Positions 25,660-36,674 of a stretch of 64,000 nt of DNA are shown here, piece by piece. How positions within the stretch are numbered: the stretch's first letter is position 1; the number at the start of each line of letters is the position of its first letter. The stretch comes from Lumbricus terrestris. Taxonomy: Eukaryota > Annelida > Clitellata > Crassiclitellata > Lumbricidae. The stretch is from assembly GCA_949752735.1 (NCBI GenBank), contig OX457043.1, positions 42,538,587-42,602,586 of the forward strand, written 5' to 3'. The position numbers and the translations under genes are program-made. The notes beneath the pieces are model-generated. The model saw only the letters and a program-made list of their open reading frames with translations. It was not told where the DNA came from and did not search any database.

Positions 25660-25996
25660 CAAGGGTGGATACCGAAATTTTTGAAGGTGGGGGGGGTAAA
25701 ATTTTCAGTCTCCAGACAGGGGAAAAATTTTGTCTTGGTCGCCGAAAAATCTGATGACCTTTTTTTAAAGTCATTCGCACAATTTCAAAAAAATACTGTT
25801 TTAGCCGCCAAAATAGTTGATGACCTTTTTTTAGTCATCAGTCATCCAGGTCGGAGTAACGGCCTCTCTAGTATCCTGCTTTTCTCTCCCGCTGCATTGA
25901 TTCAATGGCTTGTTGAAACTAAATGGGGGGCCACATACCATGCACTTTTTACATGGGGACCATGGCCGGATTCGGTCCCCCCTGGATCCGCCCCTG
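25660..25996. mobile_element. hAT-like MITE with near-perfect 8-bp target duplication
   Basis: Left terminus CAAGGGTGGATACC, right complement CAGGGGCGGATCCAG. The flanks GAAAGGAC (25652-25659) and GAAAGGAT (25997-26004) match at 7 of 8 positions. The interior is C/G-rich at its ends and non-coding. A shorter relative is at 48947-49034. Confidence 0.8.
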
Positions 25997-26649
25997 GAAA
26001 GGATGGACAGCACTGCACTGTGGACATAATTTACATTAACACCAAGTGACTGACTAACCACAGGTGGACACATGGGTACATAGCTAGGCATAGAGTATGC
26101 ATCTGCGTACATATGAGAGCATATATTTGTAGGACACAGGCATGTATGCCTGTACATACATATTTAGGCACACCTGTACATGAGTAGAAATTCATAAACA
26201 TCAATTAAAGTGCATGGTATTAATAACAGCATACTGGCCCAAAGTACCAGTTCGTTTGAGTGCAGCTCTGAAGCCTTGGCCTTGATCTCATGGTGATGAT
26301 GGTCTGCTGCATCCCAACATCTACCCAGGCCTTTTGTGAGCATCTGCAGCAGCAGCAGCCGCCTCTGCTCCCATTACCTGTCCAGTGCCTCAGCTGCTTG
26401 ACCTCCATCAACCGTGCAGCATATTAGCAGTCGACCACACACAGTGTGCTACCATGTACATCAGTGTCTCGTAATTGTGCCTATACGAGGTACATGTATA
26501 CGTGTATAGTTAATGTGATCTTCAATGGGTAGCATCTTTATCTGATACCCCTCAAGCAATGGAGCATCTGCTGCATTGTACTCACTCATCAGCTTGGTCA
26601 TCCTTGCCTCTTCACCTGCTTTAACACCATTCAGTTTGTTTGTATGCGT

Positions 26650-26847
26650 TCTTGTTATAGCGTCCCTTCAAGCTCGCTACTCAGAGGCGTTCCCGGACAC
26701 TGCATCAGAGTTTCAACCCGAAGCGCTGAGCAATTGCGAGTGAAGGACTTGCCCAAGGTCCCTACGCGGCGACTTGAGGCGGATTCGAATCTGCAACCCT
26801 TCGGCTGCAAGGCAACGAACATACCCACTACACCATCACGTCCCACA
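26650..26847 (-). mobile_element. tRNA-derived SINE (family 1), full tail
   Basis: Minus strand: GGTGTAGTGGGTATG A box, GATTCGAAT-type B box, GGGCAAGTCCTTCACT block, then GGGAACGCCTCTGAGTAG and CTTGAAGGGACGCTATAA tail. Confidence 0.85.
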
Positions 26848-28964
26848 ATCATGTTTTAGATTGTGGTTGGGAGAGCCTTTGATGGGTTTCCAAGAAACAG
26901 CAATACATACATATCTTATTACAAATACAATGGGTAATCTATTACAGGCACTTCTCCATGTGTTAGGTAGTCATGTTTCTGTGCATTTGAATATTGAGCT
27001 GAACTTTCAGTTGCTTGGAATTACCTCCCTAGGATTCACAAAATAATGACAACTGAGGCATTACTATCTTCACTCCTTTAATATCATAGGGGCTAATCTT
27101 TTCTCATGAGGCTTGCCCACTCGGATCACGTCTGATTAGCTAGCAATTCAAGCTCTATGAAGTTAAGAAATTGTTAGATATGATATATGATACATAGCTA
27201 AATTTATGGAACCATGGTTTACTCCTCCAGTTCATGAATCACAATACTCTTTGCATCCAGATTCACACAACCTTGAAATTCCGCATTCTGAGCGGTCGAC
27301 AGGAAAGGGTTTCAATAATATAATGCTTCAATATACTAATTTGCCTTAGATTACTTTTCATGAATATTACTATACATTAAATATTATTACTTAACTCTGT
27401 GTTATATTGCATTTATTTGTCAACGTCCCACGAGTAATAAAGGCTATTGTACTTACTTACTTAAAAGTCACTACATACATGGTAAGTTACTTGTACAATG
27501 TTCAGCATTACATTGTGACCACACAGAATAGTCCAGTGCGGCTTGTGCGATGCACCACAATACGTGGAGTCAGAAGCAGTCAGACAATACGTGGAGTCAG
27601 AAGCAGTCAGGGCAGAAAGAAGTCTTGAAAAACCAGTCTACTATTGACCCCAGAGTACGCTAGAGTAGAATGAGTGCATTGAACATCCTATCAATATTAA
27701 GATCCGGCAGCAAGGGAATACAGGCAAGACGTCCTCTTTTTAAGCTAAAGCCAAGAAAAAATGAAACTGCTAACACTTCATATCCATGGCATGAAGTCAG
27801 ACAAAGAGACTGCTCCTCTTCAAACCGACCGACATAATAAATCATTCAACATTACACGATAAATCATGCTGATTAAGTCGCAAATCATAAATCATACTTC
27901 TTTACGTCGTAAATCAGACAACTTAATGTTGTGATTGCTACTATGATGTCAGCAGGTGAATAATACTACGTTACACCTTTGGTATTCTGGAATAATGCTG
28001 AAACAGTTGATTGGAATGCCATATCTACAGAGCCGGCCGATGGCTGGTTGGCACAAGGGTGTTCGGGATCAGCTGCGTTGTGCACCAACGAAGTGCCACT
28101 GAAGACCAGCAGTGCAATAAACCTCTGCTGACAGAGTGCACTGCGCACCAGGCCGACCTAACACACCGTGCAGGCAAACACAACTGAACAACTCGCTAAA
28201 CGTACACCACAAACGTGCAGTCAGGATCTGCCTGTCTGTCTGTGATTCTACATCTGTCTGAGTTGCCATCTCTCTCTGCTTTCCTGGCAGATTGGTCATC
28301 CGGTTGCCATTTATCCCCGTTCACATATCAATGGTCAGTCTGTTTATCTGTCTGTAAGTAACGTAACGTATATGTGTGCAACTGTGTCTTTCAATCTTTT
28401 CTCTCCATCATTCGGACAAAAGCAAGAAACAGTGACAATTCAGGACTGAAAATACAGTGGTAAAATTTGACCAGTTCGCCTGCCTCCTAGTTAATCAGCC
28501 TACGTCTGTGTCTGTTTGCTTAATCTGTCGCTGGCTTTCTGTCTTTGCCAGTTACTCTAACTACCTGCCCATGTCTATCTTTCAGTCCTGTGCCTGTCTC
28601 AACATATCTGTCTCTTTGGCCCTTTGCCTCTGCATCAGTATCACCTCCAGTTTAGTTGTCTTCCTCACTCTTACCATCTTTCCCTCCATGCATCGAAACG
28701 AAGAATCAACAAACAGAGCTCTCCAGGCCAGAACTTCGGTGGCCATATTCCGTCTGGCACGTCTTAAACCAACCAAATTCAATCCAGGGTTCATAGAAGT
28801 GGAGCAGAAGCAGAACCCAGACGGTGGCGGCGTAGACTCCAAGAATGTCAAACATTTGACTGACTAAATCTTGGTAAACACAACCCAAATTCGTGCGTGC
28901 TGATACAAATGCTGCAGACCGACCGAACACACGCCCTTAACGAAATCCAAAACAGCAACTTAAA

Positions 28965-29385
28965 TCGTCGTTGTCGTCAACCTCATCATCGTCATTATCA
29001 TCGGCATCATCATCATCATCATCTCTGGCATCATCATCATTATCGTCGTCATCATCATCATCAGCATTATCATCATTATCGTTGTACTCATCATCGTCAT
29101 TATCATCGGCATCGTCACCATTATCGTCGTCCTCATCATCATCATCATCATCGTCGTCCTCATCATCATCATCGTCATCCTCACAATCATCATTATCGTC
29201 GTCCTCATCATCATGATTATCCTTATCGTCGTCCTCATCATCGTCATTATCATCATCGGCATCATCACCATTATCGTCGTCCTCATCATCATCAGAATCA
29301 TCATCATTATCGTCGTCCTCCTCATCATCATCATCAGCATCATCATCTTCGGCACCATTGTCGTCATCATCATCATCCCTCTATT
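28965..29385. repeat. Trinucleotide (CAT/CGT)n tract, 0.4 kb
   Basis: A long imperfect TCA/TCG tract in MYPT intron 1. All six frames give open homopolymeric peptides (poly-His, Met, Ser or Ile) that are artefacts of the repeat. GTCGTCCTCATCATC higher-order units of about 30-50 bp recur. Confidence 0.95.
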
Positions 29386-29700
29386 GCTGATTGGTACAAA
29401 TTATCAAACTCTACGTCAAGACCAGTGCTCCTCTTAATGCTAGCCCAACAGATGTCATATCCTCATTTATACAAAGCCTCCTACACAAACCACAAATTAA
29501 CCTATCATTAATAATCAATATGAAGTATTTCAATGCCCACACATGCAATAACATATACGCAACTACAAAACACTATATAACATCATAAATACCCTTATTT
29601 TAGCACAGCAACAATTTACAAGTCTAACGAATATGCTTATAAAAAGACTGAATAGAAAATCTGTATCAGGTTACTGAATAATTTATCGTATCTGTACGCT

Positions 29701-29998
29701 AGTGTGTTGCTCCACTAGTGCCCAAGACGACCGCCCCCTCCGTTCTGCACAGAAGGGATTACTATTGGTCCCTTTTGCACGAACTGCAACCATGCAGCAT
29801 AGAGCATTTTCTGTGATCGGCCCAGTTGTCTGGAATTGGCTCCCACAGGAGCTACGTCTACTTGCTGGGGTTATTACTGATACATTTTTTATTAAACTCA
29901 AAACTGCCCTTTTTTGCCATGCTAGAGTCGGGAGCGCTTCTGAGTAGTCCCCTTGAAGCGCTACATAAATTCTTGAATGAATGAATAAATGAATGAAT
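29701..29998 (+). mobile_element. LINE 3' end with RT C-terminus (best copy of its family)
   Basis: The frame covers RTATMQHRAFSVIGPVVWNW and LPQELRLL and stops after ARVGSASE, the characteristic end of an L2/CR1-type reverse transcriptase. The tail GAGTCGGGAGCGCTTCTGAG, CTTGAAGCGCTACATAAATT and (GAAT)n follows the stop. The 5' end is truncated, so no RT catalytic motif is present. Confidence 0.8.
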
Positions 29999-31574
29999 TT
30001 CTAGAGCATAATTTCAGTATTGACCCATTTCACTAGTACAGCATCAGTGTAAGATGAATAAGCACAGCAAAGTTAGGGCAAAATAGTATTTACTCAGCTA
30101 AAACAACGACCCTCAGACAGAGAATCCCAGGCTCCACACAGCTGCCAGCTCTCCTCTAACAATATATAGTAAATAACTTTGTTACAAGCAGCCAGTAGTC
30201 TGGCCAGTGTACAGAATGTCAGCAATTATGTCTTACACAATATCCTGGACACTGTCGATCATTGTGATTGACAACACGTACGCTGGAGAACGGTGGCCAT
30301 AACATGATTTAAAATTCTTTCGGATAATGAACAGAGCTGAAGTTCAATATTGGTGAGTTGAACAGAACCTGGGTGACCTCTCATACCCTCCCCTTCCCCC
30401 AATGTATTTGCAAGTCAATTACTAAACATATATACACATGTGTGTGTGTGTATGAACATTTATATAGTGCCTTACAATATACCTCACAAAGGTGTGTGTA
30501 TGTGTGACATTGTGTGTGCGCGTGCGCACGCGTGTGTGTGTGTTGTGCTGTGTATATATATGCCAAACGGTGTAAAATGCACTCTCGCACTCATAAACAT
30601 CTGCAACCGAATGAGCCATATCGATTTTCAGAATTGACAAAAGCAAGTAGGTAAGGACATCAACTATTTAGGCTTTAAACATACTCGTGTATACATGAAC
30701 AGCACACACTGAGCCAGTGAAGGCCCAATATCAGGTTAGCAAATGTATTCAGTGGTTTGTATTTTTTTCTTTTCCATTCTCCAAGATTTTCATTCCATGT
30801 AATACTTGTTTCTGCACCTCAAATGTGTTTGAGTGTGTGTAGGATGCATAGATAAATGTTTGCACAATTGAATATAGTTGTAAACACTGCAATTTAGGTA
30901 AGTAGCCTACACTGTGCATATGTAATTTTAGGTATGTGCATAAAAACACTGTGTATGTAGGTATATAAGCTCACCAACTATTCATGTACGTGCACAAACA
31001 CTGTACATGTATGCTTCTGAACACTAATGTAGTTAAAGTCATTGAAGCATTTGTTTTGGTCAACAGTTCCCCAAGTAAATCAAGCGGCAGAACACCATTG
31101 AATCGGAAAAAGCAAAACCCGCTAAAGACATCAAAACTTCACGTGATCCTGAATCAATCGCACAGACGATCTTTACCAGCTAGATTATGCCTTGGTAGCA
31201 ATCTAACATTGCTTGCAGGTTGGCATTGTGCTTAATTAACTGGTCTGGTGTAAATTAAATGTGCAGGTATACGGTTGGTTGACACAAGCTTCACTTTACT
31301 TAAATAGAGTAAAGGATGAACAGATAGAAACTCCGCCAATGGTTGCACTCTTTCTATCTCCAGTCCCATGCCTGGATAAAGGAGGAGGGCGACAATAATC
31401 ATCTCTGAAATAGCAGCACTGTCGTTATACAGCAACCAGTTCACTTCATAAACAGATAGCAAGGGCGCTTCTTAACCCACCCGTATTATCAAGCCACTCA
31501 ACCCAGCTGGACAATTCATATAATATAGGAGCAATAATACTAAACCAACTGAACTTTTCTTTATCAAGACTCAC

Positions 31575-31826
31575 CTGATGAAGCGCTGTTAATCCGTCAA
31601 CGTTGGTCGTATTGATATCGGCTCCTTTTCCCAGCATTTCGGACACTTCGTCCCTATCTCCGCTCGAACAGGCGGCAAGAAATACACATCCATCCTGAAA
31701 TTTCACCTTCGGCTCTTCCCTATTTTTCAGTTCCGGCAATTCTGAGTTCGTTTCGGACGCTTCCCAGCGTCTAAGCTGCTCTTCCCTCCTCCAAAGGGCG
31801 TTTTTCGTCTCTTGCACGTCAACCAT
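31575..31826 (-). CDS. PPP1R12A: MYPT exon 1: N-terminus, PP1-docking motif, first ankyrin repeat
   Basis: 84 codons, ending in phase 0 at CATCAG|GTGAGT (donor at 31574-31573). The start ATG at 31826-31824 gives MVDVQETKNALWRREEQLRR, which aligns with the family's N-terminal helix and the RW-SET segment that follows. Residues 40-43 are KVKF, the RVxF-class PP1-binding motif of MYPT proteins. The first ankyrin repeat starts around residue 45 (FLAACSSGDRDEV) and a second begins at VDGLTALHQ and crosses the splice site. The frame stays open upstream to 32036, but that part has no family similarity and is read here as 5' UTR. The exon is more GC-rich than the surrounding AT-rich introns. Confidence 0.94.
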
Positions 31827-32773
31827 TTCGCCGACCTCCTTCGACCATTTGCAAATTAACATCTCGCGAGAACTTGCAACCCCGCGAGAACAGGCGCGAT
31901 TACATATTAAAATCTGCACTGGATGATGCACAAGAGAGGACGCAATATCGTTTACTAAACTTTTCCTTGATGAAATAAGTAAGTAAGTCTTATTGGCAAA
32001 ATAACCGGTCGTCATAACGCGACAGTTAACAAACACACGGAGAGCAGCGGATAAAGCCTAATAAACGTTCTTATACAGCATCCATGTAGTGAATTTTTTA
32101 TTGTTTATACTGGTTAATTCGGCCGTTCTTATGGAGTAAGGTTGTGCAGTGACTGGATTAAGCAGGTCGTAATCGTAATCGTAATCTCCTTATTTCTAAA
32201 GCGCCACTGGAAAGCCAAGCGCGGGGCACCGGCTTATTCACGAGCGCTGATAAGCAACACAGCTGCAAAAATTACTGTGTTTAAAGAGGTTACCGGCCGT
32301 TATCCTACACGGTTATTGTCTAAAAGTGGAGTTACTCTCAGGAAGACAATGCAGTCGGATCGATCACACAGTTAGGCCTAATTGCGGATAGTGGTCTACC
32401 ACGTACGTTCCCTTTGCACGCAAGCCCCACCATGCTTCGCTCCTCCCTTCTGGAATAAGCTGCCTAATAGTCTTCGCAATGAACTTCTTTGACTTTATTC
32501 GCCCCTTTCCCGCAAGCGTTCAAACCTGAAAACCATACTCTATGACTGTGGTTTGGAATCAGGTCGGGAGCGCCTCTGAGGCGTTTCTCTTCAAGTGGCG
32601 CAGAATAAATCTACGATTACTATGTCAGGAATGCGATACTTAGGTCGTACGGTCTTCCTGGTGGCGCCCTCTACCGGGCTGCTGAGGCTACTGTTGTCTC
32701 TCGGTTGATATAAAATATTTTTTTCATGTAATAAGTTGCGGTATGTCAACTTAGTTTTTCTGGAATAAACGAA

Positions 32774-32833
<60 letters not shown>

Positions 32834-33965
32834 TTCTGTGGCATGGTGGGTCTCACAAGGTGGAGAATCGAAAAAGACTTGACAGACTGCTGCATAGAAT
32901 GAAGTAAGCAATTTCTCTTCCATCTAAATCACTGGGGTGTCTCATCTGGTGCGTGATGCCTGCTGAAGGCTGTGCAAGGGAACAAGAAAAATTGTTATAT
33001 TCTCCTTTAGACGTTAATCACACCTCAGCCCTTTACTTTATTGAAGATTGTTTCTCATTGACTTCACTCTAAACTGAAACTTTTGTATGTAGTAGTAGCA
33101 GTAGCTGTTGAAGTAGTGCATTGGGGAAAATTCAAAAGCCTTTTTGTACTTGAAGTCATTTTAGCGGCACTAAATTCAGTGCTCGTGTAAGCAAAATCCC
33201 TGCGCTTGGCTTTCAAGTGGCACTTTAGAAGTTTTAACATTACGATTCACAGGAGTTCCACACTCACGTCCAGAGTAAGCCGAAAAAATAAACTGTGACA
33301 GAAGTTTCCGGAAAAGACTCGGCTCAAGCTGCAATTCCTATGGACTAGAGAACCAACCCCATGTCCACATTCGGCATTTCTCTTACATTCCTAATGTCCT
33401 TATGCAGGCATCTGAACTCAAGCACAATGCTAAGACCTAGATTACATTACGTAACTGATCTTGCAAGGTTAGTTGCTAAGGGGGGTACGTTGATGCTTCC
33501 ATCAAGGGACTACAATTACATGCAGATTCAATGAAATACAGATTGCTGTCTGACTAAAGTTGGTGTTTGATGCGCACAGGTTGTGCGGAAGTGTTGATGT
33601 CCACAGTGAGAATAACCTTTCCCTCTTTGCATACGTTCTAAATTGACAACCCCTCCCCCCAAATTGCAACAGAGATGTCTAAAAAATAAAGTCCACACTA
33701 CATGGCAACCATTCAAAACATCCCACGACTGTGTTTCTAACATAATCAACTAATTTAACAAGTATCAAGTACTTGTATTGTAAAACAACTGAATTCAACT
33801 CAAAGATAAACATCGGTCAACTTTGTTTCAATATGGAATAGTTCAGATTACACTATAAAATATATACACAAGCAAACAGATTGCATACTCCATTATGACT
33901 AAAACCAACCGAAATCGTTCTCGTACAACTGTCAACACATCAACACATTTACTGATACGCTCCTA
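31827..33965. other. Spacer between SKA2 and MYPT
   Basis: 31827-32090 is the MYPT 5' flank (probable 5' UTR and promoter); no TATA box or initiator is convincing. 32180-32300 is a minus-strand LINE tail (AAGCCAAGCGCGGGGCACC). 32390-32625 is a plus-strand LINE 3' end. 32775-32830 is (TA)n. 32840-33960 holds no recognisable gene and should contain the SKA2 3' UTR; its polyadenylation site was not pinned down. Confidence 0.55.
32390..32625 (+). mobile_element. LINE 3' end
   Basis: A frameshifted remnant of the RT C-terminus (CACCATGCTTCGCTCCTCCC, then TCTGGAATAAGCTGCC) is followed by GTCGGGAGCGCCTCTGAGG and CTTCAAGTGGCGCAGAATAA, then ATCTACGATTAC. The layout is shared with the tail families at 43597 and 45340. 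Confidence 0.65.
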
Positions 33966-34115
33966 TTAATAGTCGTTGCTATAATCTTCACGCGGTGTTG
34001 ACGTAGCGTTATCCCCATCTGCTCTCGAAGAATGTTCGCTAGCATCAGATTCAGGGGATTTGTTGTGAAGGAGAGCTTCAAGTTTCTCAAGGTCAGCTGG
34101 ATTCTTTGAAGCAAC
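33966..34115 (-). CDS. SKA2: SKA2 exon 5 (stop codon)
   Basis: 49 codons plus TAA (34115 down to 33966) after acceptor TTTGTAG. It starts VASKNPADLEKLEALLHNK and continues as a Ser/Asp/Glu-rich tail ending DYSNDY. The tail is low-complexity and longer than in vertebrate SKA2, and is probably poorly conserved. The in-phase join to exon 4 supports the call. Confidence 0.78.
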   Translation of the reverse strand, partial: VASKNPADLEKLEALLHNKSPESDASEHSSRADGDNATSTPREDYSNDY

Positions 34116-34740
34116 CTACAAATAAATGGGCACATTATCATCACTATTATTATTGAAGGATTCAAGGTAATCTACTAAGAAGTGCTCCCTGTCCAACTAC
34201 GGCTAAACAAGCAGGGCCGTCTTATGGTCATTGTAGGCCCTAGGCACTTTTGCATATTAATCTATTCGTAGGCCCCTAAGACCTATCCAACTCAACTTTG
34301 TATATATGAAGGGGTTATATTCTATAATGACTCGGTAGCAAGTAACTTTTTTTATAAATTTGATGAAAAATATTTCCTGACGAAATTGAAGCGGGATTTT
34401 TCGTGTGAGGGTCGGTTAGGGCTCAGGTTAGGCGTCGTGAGGGTCGGTTAGGGTTAGTTTTAGGGTTAGTGCAGTCATTCTGAAGCTGGATTGATGAACA
34501 ATAATTTTCAATGAAAAATGGCTGAAAAATATTTGCTGACGAAATAGAAGCGGGATTTATCGAACAAATTCTTGCCTAAAGAGAAGCTGGATCGATTAAA
34601 AGGATTCTCGGCAAACTAGAAGTTGGATTTATTAAAGATAACAACGCTGCAACGTTAGTTCTTGGTGTCTACCGAGTCATTCTAGAACGTCTACCGAGTC
34701 ATTATAGAATATAACCTATGAAGGTACACAACGAAAACGG

Positions 34741-35457
34741 GTGCCAAAACGATTTGAGACGAAGTCATGGATGATACTGATCCGAGTTGAAATCTGAGTG
34801 CTAGTGACAAATTCCGCACCCAGACTTTCTACGTGATCATAGACAGACTTATAACTGAGATGGGAAAGCGGCTAGCAGCTTCCGCAACACTACATGAAAG
34901 ATTCAATTTTCTTCTTGACAGAACTTTATCAACTGAAGAAATAGTGATTAGAGCAAATGCATTAATTGAGATATATAGAGGATGCATTTATTGACGAATT
35001 TCTTTTGTTTTCACAACACTACATGAAAGATTCAATTTTCTTCTTGACAGAACTTTATCAACTGAAGAAATAGTGATTAGAGCAAATGCATTAATTGAGA
35101 TATATAGAGGATGCATTTATTGACGAATTTCTTTTGTTTTCTCGAATGCTTGCAGACAATAAATCTGTAGATGAAATGATTAGGTCACAAATAGCTGACA
35201 AGCTGATCTCCAGTTTTCCAAATGTCAATATTGCTTTTCTAATTTATCTTTCTATTTTTGGAACAAGTTGTGAAGGTAAACGTTCTTTTTCTAAACTGAA
35301 AATTATCAAAAATTACCATCGGCCAGCGATGGGACAGGCACGATTATCCTCCCTTGCATTACTTTCAATTGAAAACGACTTAATGCGAGAAATGACATGT
35401 GAAGACGTTATAAGCGATTTCGCGATTGCAAAGAGCCGCAAAGTTAACATAATATAG
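34741..35457 (+). pseudogene. hAT transposase remnant with dimerisation domain
   Basis: 35095-35457 is open and encodes the hAT C-terminal dimerisation region: SFPNVNIAFLIYLSIF, then GKRSFSKLKIIKNY and MGQARLSSLALLSIENDLMR. These are the signatures of ZMYM1/hAT-type transposases. Upstream, 34790-35010 encodes RTQTFYVIIDRLITEMGKR-like sequence interrupted by frame breaks. A 129-bp direct tandem duplication (34885-35013 and 35014-35142) repeats part of the coding region. The DDE catalytic region is missing. Confidence 0.8.
35014..35142. repeat. Second copy of a 129-bp tandem duplication in the hAT remnant
   Basis: Begins CAACACTACATGAAAGATTC at both 34885 and 35014; the copies are almost identical, so the duplication is recent relative to the decay of the element. 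Confidence 0.9.
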
Positions 35458-35732
35458 CTTAGCTAATGTCGCTGAACAGTTTCATTAGCTAACTCTAGCC
35501 TTTAAAAAGTTAGCTCTTTAAAATTAAATTTGCAAGTTCTCGTTTTCTTTTTGTTTTTCCGGTCATTGACCAATCACTGCATTTATTTGTTTAATATATT
35601 TTTTCAGGATTTCGTAGGCCCCTGGTAAGTTCGTAGGCCCTAGGCACAGTGCCTACTGTGCCTAATGGATAAGACGGCCCTGTTTAAAACAAGGTAGTAA
35701 AAGAAACATAGAGGCGCAACTTCTAGGCACCA

Positions 35733-35844
35733 GGTGGAGTGCAACAGGGAGCCCATTCCAGGTGGAGTGCAACAGGGAGCCTATTCCAGGTGGAGTGCAA
35801 CAGGGAGGCCATTACAGGTGTAGTGCAACAGGGAGCCCATTCCA
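35733..35844. repeat. 28-bp tandem repeat, four units
   Basis: Units start GGTGGAGTGCAACAGGGAG at 35733, 35761, 35789 and 35817, with one to three changes each. It is a local expansion within the LINE remnant. Confidence 0.9.
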
Positions 35845-36593
35845 GGTTCCAGGGCCAGCCATCGAGAAAGAGCGCTGCTGCGTTTATAGTAGTCTGCAAA
35901 CGAGGGATTAAGAGTTCAGCTTGATCAGTCAATCAAAGAGCAGATAAGCCGCTAGACATCAGAGGTGGAACTGCAGAGCTCTCGCAAGTACACAACAATA
36001 ATTAAATGGAAAATCTTCAACAATGGCCTTAATGATTGAGTATTTTATAAGAGCTTACATTTAGGCAGCAATACGTTTCAATGTTGGAAATTTCAGTGAA
36101 TAATAAACAAGTAGAGATCAAGTACTTGACCATCAGATACTTAAAGCGGCACAACCTTGGTCAAGAAAAGGGACCATGTATGCCAAAAACGAACTATGTA
36201 ACATTTTCCAAAAGCTGATACTATAACGAAGTTCCAGAAAAAAAATGGGTCCAAAATTCATGCACTCGTTTATAAAAATTAAAAAATAGCTTTGGGTTAT
36301 TATTTCTTTTACTAATTGTTTACACAACTTTCATAAAAATTGCAAACAAATATGAAGCTATTTCTACCTAATGCATTAACTACATATTTTTGCCTTAATG
36401 CATCATGCAGTGTAAAACGGATTGTAACACACAACTGAGCTCGAGGTGCAGCTGTATTCATTACATGCAAAAAAAAACTAAGTTTTAGGGAAAGGCCATT
36501 TTCCATCTGATATATTATTAGTCAAAATTGGTCAATTTTTTTGCAGATGTCACATATTAAGTTGTTAGGTAACTAGCAACCAATACAACTAAC

Positions 36594-36674
36594 CTCCAAA
36601 CCGGCCAGCTTCTGAAGTTTTTCCAGATTTTCACAGGCAGCCGCAAGGTTATCTCTAAAGAATTCCATTGCCTC
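36594..36674 (-). CDS. SKA2: SKA2 exon 4
   Basis: 27 codons after TTTTTTCAG to TTGGAG|GTTAG. It encodes EAMEFFRDNLAAACENLEKL and QKLAGLE, the C-terminal part of the SKA2 coiled-coil core with heptad-spaced L/F residues. Confidence 0.87.

Larger units (their letters stand above)
17557..31574. other. MYPT intron 1 (14 kb): repeats and unique AT-rich sequence
   Basis: No coding exon is recognisable. Elements are listed separately. Stretches 22540-24860, 24910-25650, 26000-26640, 26860-28950 and 30000-31570 hold only AT-rich sequence and microsatellites. Small repeats include a triplicated GGTGACATCATC unit (22850-23015), a CGAATGGTAAAAGTCTTCAT doublet (23897-23936) and an AATACGTGGAGTCAGAAGC doublet (27560-27610). 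Confidence 0.6.
1..31826 (-). other. PPP1R12A: PPP1R12/MYPT-family gene, 5' portion (four coding exons, runs off left edge)
   Basis: Four minus-strand exons join in phase through canonical GT/AG introns into one reading frame of about 220 residues. It closely matches the N-terminus of myosin phosphatase targeting subunits: RWEASET-type lead-in, KVKF PP1-docking motif, then ankyrin repeats. MYPT proteins bind the PP1 delta catalytic subunit and direct it to myosin light chain and other cytoskeletal or mitotic substrates. Intron sizes are about 14.0 kb (17557-31574), 9.4 kb (8036-17425) and 5.6 kb (2336-7916). A further intron begins at 2175 and leaves the window, so the remaining ankyrin repeats, the linker and the C-terminal coiled coil are not seen. 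Vertebrates have three paralogues (PPP1R12A, B, C). An invertebrate copy is probably co-orthologous to all of them, so the symbol is a family label. SKA2 lies upstream on the same strand. Confidence 0.93.
34212..35682 (+). mobile_element. Defective hAT (ZMYM1-like) transposon
   Basis: Perfect 14-bp terminal inverted repeats CAGGGCCGTCTTAT (34212-34225 and complement 35669-35682) are followed by shared GGCCCTAGGCA blocks. A decayed hAT transposase is in 34741-35457. Only 1.47 kb remains, versus roughly 2.5-4 kb for an autonomous hAT. No convincing 8-bp target duplication is left (left TAAACAAG, right TTTAAAAC). The 5' third (34376-34650) is filled with TTAGGG-rich and 33-36-bp repeats foreign to hAT. 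Confidence 0.85.
34150..35935 (-). mobile_element. LINE 3' end split by a hAT element
   Basis: 34150-34211 (tail TACTAAGAAGTGCTCCCTGT, CCAACTACGGCTAAACAAG) and 35683-35935 (RT C-terminal remnant, GTGGAGTGCAACAGGGAGCC) are the two halves of one minus-strand LINE 3' end. The intact equivalent is 4665-4860. The hAT element at 34212-35682 lies between them. Four 28-bp tandem units (35733-35844) expand one piece of the LINE. Confidence 0.75.

Noticed and set aside
28897..29511. Poly-His/Met/Ser/Ile ORFs
   Set aside because: All are translations of one (CAT/CGT)n tract, open in every frame.
31827..32036. Upstream in-frame extension of MYPT exon 1 to a Met at 32036
   Set aside because: The additional 70 residues have no similarity to MYPT N-termini. 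The Met at 31826 lines up with the family start.
34402..34482. Interstitial telomere array
   Set aside because: TTAGGG occurs in a mixed motif (GGTTAGGG with CTCACGACGCC), not in perfect tandem, so a telomere-derived array is not supported.
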